Below, piece after piece: positions 25,132 to 29,487 of a stretch of DNA of 29,487 nucleotides. Position 1 is the stretch's first letter. The number at the start of each line of letters is the position of its first letter. Source of the stretch: Atopobium sp. UBA1382 (lineage in GTDB: Bacteria > Actinomycetota > Coriobacteriia > Coriobacteriales > Atopobiaceae); assembly GCA_002305805.1 (NCBI GenBank), contig DBQY01000010.1, positions 6,793-36,279 of the forward strand, in the 5' to 3' direction. The translations under genes were made by a program, and so were the position numbers. The notes under the pieces are model-generated. The model saw nothing but the letters and a program-made list of their open reading frames with translations, made no database searches and was not told where the DNA came from.

Positions 25132-26376
25132 GTGTTCACAAAAGTATCGAGTGGCCTGCAAATTGATAGGCAGAATTGCTGCGGATGCGGGGCATGTGAG
25201 GCAATATGTCCGATGGACGCTATCTCATTGAGTCGTGAGAAGGACGGCTTCTCATATCCAAGAGTGGACAATGACCTGTGCATTAATTGCGGCAAGTGCG
25301 TTAATGTGTGCGCTTATAAAAATGACAAGAACGAAGTCGCTCGAGCGGGCCAGCGCTATGAGCCTGTTGCTGCATATGCGGCAGCTCGCACATCTGAAGA
25401 CATAATGAGATCTTCGTCCGGAGGCGTTTTTGCGGCATTGGCCAATTCCATACTTTCAAACAGCGGGGCTGTGTATGGGTGCTCATGGGAAGAGGACGAT
25501 TCGGTCCTTAAAGCCTCTTTCCGTAGGGTAAACACTGTAGAGGACGTTCGGTCCACTCTTGGCTCAAAATACGTGCAATCTGATTTCAGGGCGGTATATT
25601 CTCCGTTGAAACGTGATCTTGACCTAGGAATACCTGTTCTGGTATGCGGGACACCCTGTCAAATTGCTGCCCTAAAAGCTTATCTCGGACACGGCTACGA
25701 CAACCTTATTGCGCTCGACTTGATTTGCCACGGCGTGGCCTCACCGGGTCTTTTTAAAGAAGACTTACAGAAGATCGTTGGCGCTGAGCGTAAGCTCGTC
25801 TCCCTTACCTTTCGGAGCAAGGAGTCCTGTTGTAGTGCGAATCATGTCTCTTATGGTTTGCGCGGACAGATTCAGATGCCGGACGGATGTATCGAGGATC
25901 TCGAGTTCGTTGATCCAGCTGACTCTGTGTATTACTACCTCTTCCTGAGTTGGATTTCATTGAGAGATTGTTGCTACAGGTGTCCGTACGCGGGAGGGGA
26001 GAGGCCGGGAGACATCACTATTGGAGACTTTTGGGGGATTGAAGTAACAAGGCCAGATTTAATTAAGGGTAGCGGAGGGATACTTGAGCTGAATAAGGGA
26101 GTTTCATGTGTGCTGTGTAACACAGCTAAAGGGGAGAGTGCTCTGCGAGAGTACAAGGGAGATCTTCTGCTCGAGAGAGTGAGATATGAGGACGCAAAGA
26201 GGTTTAATTCAAACCTCACTTCTCCAAGCAAGGAACGAGTATCGCATCGCCTGTTTGTGTTAGTCTACGACAGGTGTGGCTTTCGTGGTGTGTCGAGATT
26301 AAAAAAAATCTTGCTGCTACGAGATAGATGCATTAACTATACAAAATCCATTATAAAAAAGTTGCTGCTTAGGTGA
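25132..26376 (+). CDS. FrhB/FdhB-like iron-sulfur flavoprotein (coenzyme F420 hydrogenase beta-subunit family)
   Basis: A 414-residue protein. The N-terminus holds two 4Fe-4S ferredoxin motifs: C16-x2-C19-x2-C22-x3-C26-P and C50-x2-C53-x2-C56-x3-C60. From about residue 75 follow FrhB/FdhB N- and C-terminal domains, with SSGGVFAALA, GTPCQIAALK, DLICHGVASPG, YRCPYA and DITIGDFWG. Relatives in archaeal hydrogenases reduce F420, but bacterial polysaccharide loci often carry such proteins near a pyruvyl transferase, with an unknown redox role. The GTG at 25132 has AAAGGTGA four to five bases upstream. It is the last gene of the low-GC block; 90 nt separate it from wecB. Confidence 0.87.
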   Translation: MFTKVSSGLQIDRQNCCGCGACEAICPMDAISLSREKDGFSYPRVDNDLCINCGKCVNVCAYKNDKNEVARAGQRYEPVAAYAAARTSEDIMRSSSGGVFAALANSILSNSGAVYGCSWEEDDSVLKASFRRVNTVEDVRSTLGSKYVQSDFRAVYSPLKRDLDLGIPVLVCGTPCQIAALKAYLGHGYDNLIALDLICHGVASPGLFKEDLQKIVGAERKLVSLTFRSKESCCSANHVSYGLRGQIQMPDGCIEDLEFVDPADSVYYYLFLSWISLRDCCYRCPYAGGERPGDITIGDFWGIEVTRPDLIKGSGGILELNKGVSCVLCNTAKGESALREYKGDLLLERVRYEDAKRFNSNLTSPSKERVSHRLFVLVYDRCGFRGVSRLKKILLLRDRCINYTKSIIKKLLLR

Positions 26377-26420
26377 TGAGTGACCACTCTACTCGTCATC
26401 GTTAATCTTTTCTCATAAGG

Positions 26421-26469
26421 CATATGAAACAGCTGCGCAAAACTGCTGTGTGCGTAGGGCATTCATATG
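26421..26469. repeat. 8-bp inverted repeat before wecB
   Basis: CATATGAA (26421-26428) is the reverse complement of TTCATATG (26462-26469), which contains the proposed wecB start codon. A smaller stem ACAGC/GCTGT (26429-26433 with 26445-26449) lies inside. It could be an operator, a leader hairpin or a trace of a recombination junction; none is proved. Confidence 0.35.
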
Positions 26470-27609
26470 AGAATAATGGCTTCTGCAAATGATAGGTCAG
26501 ATATGAACAGCAAGATGAAGGTCATGCTTGTCTTTGGTACTCGGCCGGAGGCAATCAAGATGTGTCCGCTTGTGAAGGAGCTGCAATCACGTACCGAGCA
26601 GTTTGATGTTACGGTGTGCGTGACGGGGCAGCACCGCGAGATGCTTCGTCAGGTGCTGGATGTGTTCGGCGTCGAGCCGGATATTGACCTTGACATCATG
26701 CGTCCCGGGCAGACGCTCTTCGATGTTACCTCCGACGTGCTCCTCAAGATGAAGCCCGTCATCGAGGAACGTCGACCTGACGTTGTTCTCGTCCATGGGG
26801 ATACCACCACGTCGTTTGCAGCCGGGCTCGCTGCATTTTACCTTCAGGTGCCCGTGGGGCACGTTGAGGCTGGCCTACGCACGTGGAACCTGCGCTCGCC
26901 CTTTCCAGAGGAGTTCAATCGTCAGGCCGTGGACTGCGTGGCGGACTGGTACTTCGCTCCGACCGAGGCGGCAAGAAAGAACCTCCTTGACGAGGGGAAG
27001 GACGACTCAAGGATTTTTGTCACCGGAAACACCGGCATCGACGCGCTCGCGCATACGGTGCGTGACGACTGGTCCCACCCGGCGCTCGAGTGGGCGGGGG
27101 AGGACCGCCTGGTCCTCATCACGGCGCATCGTCGCGAGAACCTGGGCGAGCCCATGCACCGGATGTTCTGTGCGATTCGTCGGGTTCTTGAGGCTCATCC
27201 GGGCGTGAAGGCCGTGTATCCCATCCACATGAACCCGAAGGTGCGCGATGCGGCGCACGCAGAGCTGGACGGGTTTGACCGCCTGCGGATCATCGAGCCG
27301 CTCGAGGTCGTGGACTTCCACAACCTCATGGCCAGGAGCTTCATGGTGCTCACGGACTCCGGCGGCATCCAGGAGGAGGCGCCGTCGCTCGGCAAGCCGG
27401 TGCTCGTGATGCGCGACACCACGGAGCGCCCGGAGGGCGTGGAGGCGGGCACACTGCGGCTGGTGGGGACGTCCGAGGAGGGGATCTTCTCGGCATTCTC
27501 CGAGCTTCTGGACGATCCGGTGGCGTACGAGGCGATGTCGCGCGCGTCCAACCCCTACGGCGACGGCCATGCGAGCGAGCGGATCGCGGACGTGCTGGCG
27601 GGGGAGTAG
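26467..27609 (+). CDS. wecB: UDP-N-acetylglucosamine 2-epimerase (non-hydrolysing)
   Basis: It interconverts UDP-GlcNAc and UDP-ManNAc, supplying the substrate of the wecC product. Motifs include VFGTRPEAIKMCPL near residue 22, VHGDTTTS, HVEAGLRTW with SPFPEEFNRQ, ITAHRRENLGEP and TDSGGIQEEAPSLGKP. From the ATG at 26467 the protein is 380 residues; AGGG is seven bases upstream. ATGs at 26503 and 26515 (the latter giving MKVMLVFGTRP as in E. coli WecB) are possible, so up to 16 residues may not be real. Third-position GC rises strongly from about 27050 onward. It closes the operon, followed by a hairpin terminator. Confidence 0.94.
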   Translation: MRIMASANDRSDMNSKMKVMLVFGTRPEAIKMCPLVKELQSRTEQFDVTVCVTGQHREMLRQVLDVFGVEPDIDLDIMRPGQTLFDVTSDVLLKMKPVIEERRPDVVLVHGDTTTSFAAGLAAFYLQVPVGHVEAGLRTWNLRSPFPEEFNRQAVDCVADWYFAPTEAARKNLLDEGKDDSRIFVTGNTGIDALAHTVRDDWSHPALEWAGEDRLVLITAHRRENLGEPMHRMFCAIRRVLEAHPGVKAVYPIHMNPKVRDAAHAELDGFDRLRIIEPLEVVDFHNLMARSFMVLTDSGGIQEEAPSLGKPVLVMRDTTERPEGVEAGTLRLVGTSEEGIFSAFSELLDDPVAYEAMSRASNPYGDGHASERIADVLAGE

Positions 27610-27645
27610 GGCCTGCTGCTGGACGTCCTTCTCGGCAGCTTTTGA

Positions 27646-27684
27646 GGCCGGTGCAGTCAGGTGATGGCTGTGCCGGCCATTTTG
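27646..27684 (+). terminator. Hairpin terminator after wecB
   Basis: GGCCGGTGCAG (27646-27656) pairs along all 11 positions with 27668-27678 (two G-U pairs) around an 11-nt loop, followed by A and four T. The U tract is short, but the stem is strong and lies 37 nt after the stop codon, a suitable end for the polysaccharide operon. Confidence 0.6.
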
Positions 27685-27909
27685 CTATGTGCTGCCCTTG
27701 ATTGCTGTTGCCGTGAAACGCGCATTATGGCTGGGCGCATGTACGGTGGGTTGCCGTTTAGAGGGCGGCGGGGTTCTGGTAGAAGCGTTCACCCTGACCA
27801 CTTTGCGAACATCAACATTAGGATCCGTAGCCCAAGTTGCACTATTCAAGCCGGGCACAGAAGCTAACATCGGGATATGGATGGATTTGTTGAACGGACA
27901 ATTCACTTC
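27685..27909. other. Unassigned 225-nt stretch between the terminator and the IS110 element
   Basis: Short frames are open on both strands (plus 27689-27943, minus 27906-27685), but neither has a convincing ribosome-binding site or family resemblance, and the plus frame runs across the direct repeat. Composition is less GC-rich than the element beside it. It could be a decayed mobile fragment or an intergenic remnant cut by the insertion. No function is assigned. Confidence 0.4.
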
Positions 27910-27933
27910 TGGGGGGTGTCTCTATGGTTTTGT
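27910..27933 (+). repeat. 24-nt direct repeat, left copy
   Basis: T, six G, then TGTCTCTATGGTTTTGT. It is identical over 24 nt to 29464-29487. The base before differs (C here, A at the right copy), so the repeat starts exactly here; its right limit cannot be tested because the window ends inside the second copy. Confidence 0.95.
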
Positions 27934-27962
27934 CAAGCCATGAGTTCGTGACCTCTCGGCAT

Positions 27963-28020
27963 GCTGACGCCGGCCCCGCGGACGGGGCCGCCTCGAGGTC
28001 CGCTCCCCGGCGGCGTCAGC
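27963..28020. repeat. Nested inverted repeats at the recombinase 3' end
   Basis: GCTGACGCCG (27963-27972) pairs exactly with 28011-28020, which includes the recombinase stop codon. Inside are GGCCCC/GGGGCC (27972-27977 with 27984-27989, sharing base 27972 with the outer arm) and the palindrome CCTCGAGG (27991-27998). In minus-strand RNA this makes a compact branched structure, perhaps a 3' end or terminator-like element; no U tract follows. Confidence 0.55.
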
Positions 28021-29191
28021 CCTCCCGGTACGGGGCCCTGTCCCGCATGACCGCGTAGATCACCTTCAGACGCTTGCGCGCGACCGCCTTGAGCGCCTTG
28101 TTGTGCCGCATGCCGCGCGCCCTGCAGGAGTCGTAGTAGCGCCCGAAGCGGTTCCCGGTCCCCACCAGCGACGTGCAGGAGTATATGAGCAGGTTCTTAA
28201 GCGTCCTGTTGCCGCCCCTCGACGGGGACGACGAGTTGAGCGACGTCCCCGACTGGCGGTTGCAGGGCGCGAGCCCGGTGTAGGCGGCGAGCTCGTCGTG
28301 GCTGCGGAACATCGACACGTCCACGAGCGTCACGAGCGCCGCGGCCGTCTTCGGCCCCACGCCGGGCACGGTGAGCAGGGCCTCGTAGGCCTCGTCGCCG
28401 GCGAGCGAGTCGGAGATGAGCGCGTCGAGCCGCGCGGCCTCGGCGGCGTCGGAGGCCACCCTGGCGGCGAGCGAGCGCACGAGCTCGGACTCCGCGGCGA
28501 GCTCTGGCCTGCCCGACGAGGCCGAGGCCGCGGCGGCGGCCCAGAACCGGTCGGACGCGTGCCTCCTCGCCCCGTGCGCGCGCTCCGCCACCGAGCGGAA
28601 GCGCCTGAGCCCGGCGGACCTGATGCCGAACGGCCCGCCGAGCTCGGCGAGCACGGCGAGCTGCCAGGGGCTGGCGGGGTCGACTGCGGCCTCGAAGGCG
28701 GGATCCGCCTCGAGCAGCACCGCGCGCAGCCTGTTGGCCGCCTTGGTCCTCGAGCGCACGGCGAAGTCGCGCTGGGAGGCGAGCATCCTGAGCGCGGCGG
28801 CGGCCGGCGTCTCCTCGGCGACCTCGCGCAGCGTCCAGGGCATGCCGGCTGCGGTGCGGGCGATCACCTCCGCGTCTATCGCGTCGGTCTTGGCCGTGAC
28901 GGGGAACATATCGCGGGCCTTCTTCATCGCGATCCCCGGCAGGTAGGAGACCGGGTTGCCCGCCACGCGGGCGCGGGCGACGACGAGCGCGCCTATGTTG
29001 CGCTTCTGGTCGACGACGACCCTGGCGGCCGGGCCGGCGTCGGCGAGCGCGCGGTCTATGTCGGCCGGCCTGTTGGCGACCTCCCGGTTGAACAGCAGCT
29101 CCCCGGCGGCGCCGACGGCGCAGGCGCGGTGCGCCGCCTTGCCGACGTCGAACGCGAGGAAGGCGGCCCTTGGCCTTGCTTTCTCCTCCAT
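28016..29191 (-). CDS. IS110-family DEDD recombinase (transposase)
   Basis: A 391-residue recombinase. The N-terminal RuvC-like DEDD domain shows FDVGKAAH (first Asp), VVVDQKRNIGAL and AKTDAIDAEVIA (last two Asp). After a coiled middle region, the C-terminal Tnp20 domain has LTVPGVGPKTAAALV, AAYTGLAP and SGTSLNSSSPSRGGNRTLKN with the region of the catalytic Ser. Characterised relatives use a bridge RNA encoded in the element to choose target and donor DNA. The ATG at 29191 has AGAGGA six bases upstream; an upstream TTG at 29209 would place that site inside the coding region. No frameshift or stop interrupts it, so it may be active. It is strongly GC-rich. Confidence 0.95.
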   Translation of the reverse strand: MEEKARPRAAFLAFDVGKAAHRACAVGAAGELLFNREVANRPADIDRALADAGPAARVVVDQKRNIGALVVARARVAGNPVSYLPGIAMKKARDMFPVTAKTDAIDAEVIARTAAGMPWTLREVAEETPAAAALRMLASQRDFAVRSRTKAANRLRAVLLEADPAFEAAVDPASPWQLAVLAELGGPFGIRSAGLRRFRSVAERAHGARRHASDRFWAAAAASASSGRPELAAESELVRSLAARVASDAAEAARLDALISDSLAGDEAYEALLTVPGVGPKTAAALVTLVDVSMFRSHDELAAYTGLAPCNRQSGTSLNSSSPSRGGNRTLKNLLIYSCTSLVGTGNRFGRYYDSCRARGMRHNKALKAVARKRLKVIYAVMRDRAPYREG

Positions 29192-29229
29192 GGTGTATCC
29201 TCTCCTCAAGTTGGCTGACCGCCGTCCGC

Positions 29230-29395
29230 GGGAGCGACAACCACATTACGGAGCCGTGGGAGGCGTCCCCGGCATGTCTCTATCAGTCGCCTGCCGCGGC
29301 GACCCGTCCCCGGCGGCAACACCCCCCGGGCCTTCGCGAGAGGCAGGGCGGAAGGGCCGTCCGGGGCGGTCGGCCAGCGACCCCTCGGGGTCGGC
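29230..29395 (-). ncRNA. Candidate IS110 bridge RNA
   Basis: In minus-strand orientation the stretch starts with a CGACCC/GGGTCG hairpin (about 29379-29394). Further on, GGGGGGTGT (29327-29319) and ATAGAGACA (29283-29275) flank an apical stem TGCCGC/GCGGCA, with a possible basal pairing CCCGG/CCGGG. The first segment equals the plus strand of the direct repeat and the second its minus strand, overlapping by TGT, as the left and right guides of one bridge-RNA loop should. A second, donor- or target-specific loop was not identified. The RNA ends are estimates. Confidence 0.5.
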
Positions 29396-29399
29396 TTCA

Positions 29400-29429
29400 A
29401 TCGTATTTCCACGGCTCGAGGGAATACAA
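29400..29429 (-). promoter_or_regulatory. Candidate promoter for bridge RNA/recombinase
   Basis: On the minus strand TTGTAT (29429-29424) and TACGAT (29405-29400) are separated by 18 nt, a moderate match to -35 and -10 hexamers. It begins within the T tract of the neighbouring terminator, so transcription would restart just behind it. Confidence 0.3.
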
Positions 29430-29454
29430 AAAGAGCCGACCCGAAGGTCGGCTC
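29428..29454 (-). terminator. Minus-strand rho-independent terminator inside the IS end
   Basis: Read on the minus strand, GAGCCGACC pairs perfectly with GGTCGGCTC (nine bp) around a TTCG tetraloop, followed by five T. It would stop transcripts entering the element from the right, ahead of the bridge RNA and recombinase. Confidence 0.85.
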
Positions 29455-29463
29455 AAACTGTAA

Positions 29464-29487
29464 TGGGGGGTGTCTCTATGGTTTTGT
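29464..29487 (+). repeat. 24-nt direct repeat, right copy (at window edge)
   Basis: Identical to 27910-27933. The window stops exactly where the second copy has matched 24 nt, so the true repeat may be longer; if the next bases are CAAGCC, a second element copy would follow in tandem. Confidence 0.95.

Larger units (their letters stand above)
27920..29473 (-). mobile_element. IS110-family insertion element
   Basis: About 1554 bp between equivalent points of the two direct-repeat copies, a usual IS110 size. In recombinase orientation it has a long upstream non-coding end (about 280 nt, holding the candidate bridge RNA) and a short downstream end of about 95 nt, the layout of the IS110 rather than the IS1111 group. 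The exact ends are inferred by placing the crossover at the TGT shared by both guide matches (27917-27919 and 29471-29473); any point within the 24-nt repeat would give the same sequence. It has no terminal inverted repeats, as expected for the IS110 group. Confidence 0.7.

Noticed and set aside
27689..27943. 84-codon plus-strand frame near the IS110 left end
   Set aside because: No ribosome-binding site, no family resemblance, and the frame runs through the 24-nt repeat; a competing frame is open on the other strand.
28103..29218. 371-codon plus-strand frame opposite the IS110 recombinase
   Set aside because: Antisense shadow; Arg/Gly/Pro-rich with no domain, while the minus strand encodes intact DEDD and Tnp20 motifs.
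1..29487. CRISPR arrays, tRNA or rRNA genes
   Set aside because: No regularly spaced repeats and no tRNA- or rRNA-like segments were seen in the intergenic regions.

Overview
The window looks like a piece of a high-GC actinobacterial chromosome, most likely a gut or oral Coriobacteriia member of the Olsenella/Atopobium/Collinsella type. This is inferred from the strongly G/C-ending codons of the housekeeping genes, the CpsC/CpsD/PHP-phosphatase module of Gram-positive type, and the absence of any lipid A or outer-membrane genes. No rRNA or tRNA is present to prove it.

Layout. 1-1169 (minus): 5' part of a YhgE/Pip-type membrane protein, followed by a 597-nt divergent spacer. 1767-3044: metK. 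3135-4535: an LCP-family (LytR-CpsA-Psr) cell-wall ligase, ended by a hairpin terminator. 4702-7103: the control module of a Wzy-dependent capsule/exopolysaccharide locus (polysaccharide co-polymerase, BY-kinase, PHP-type phosphatase). 7104-7378: a hairpin-rich leader. 7379-7894: a NusG paralogue (LoaP/RfaH type). 7869-27609: fifteen co-directional, mostly overlapping polysaccharide genes, closed by a hairpin terminator near 27646-27684. About 27920-29473: an IS110-family element with its recombinase on the minus strand, flanked by a 24-nt perfect direct repeat.

How the genes work together. A WbaP-type phosphoglycosyl transferase starts the repeat unit on undecaprenyl phosphate and two GT4 enzymes extend it. 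A UDP-GlcNAc 2-epimerase and a UDP-ManNAc dehydrogenase supply UDP-ManNAcA. A hexapeptide acyltransferase, a pyruvyl transferase and several less usual enzymes (bi-domain oxidoreductase, PaaK-like adenylating enzyme, DUF362 protein, two-cluster FrhB-like iron-sulfur protein, HAD-domain protein, heparinase II/III-like protein) probably modify or trim it. Wzx flips it, Wzy polymerises it, the CpsC/CpsD/phosphatase set controls chain length, and the LCP protein may attach the polymer to peptidoglycan. The NusG paralogue, placed at the head of a ~20-kb operon, probably keeps RNA polymerase going through it.

Base composition is mosaic: very G/C-rich up to the NusG paralogue, intermediate to about 17.5 kb, clearly A/T-richer from 17.6 to 26.4 kb, with a GC-rich wecC inside the mixed part and a 5'-to-3' gradient within wecB. 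This suggests a serotype-type variable block exchanged by recombination.

The most unusual signal is in the non-coding end of the IS110 element. Two 9-nt segments on opposite sides of a predicted internal loop match the two halves of the flanking direct repeat, one per DNA strand, with a 3-nt overlap. That is the arrangement expected of a bridge RNA.
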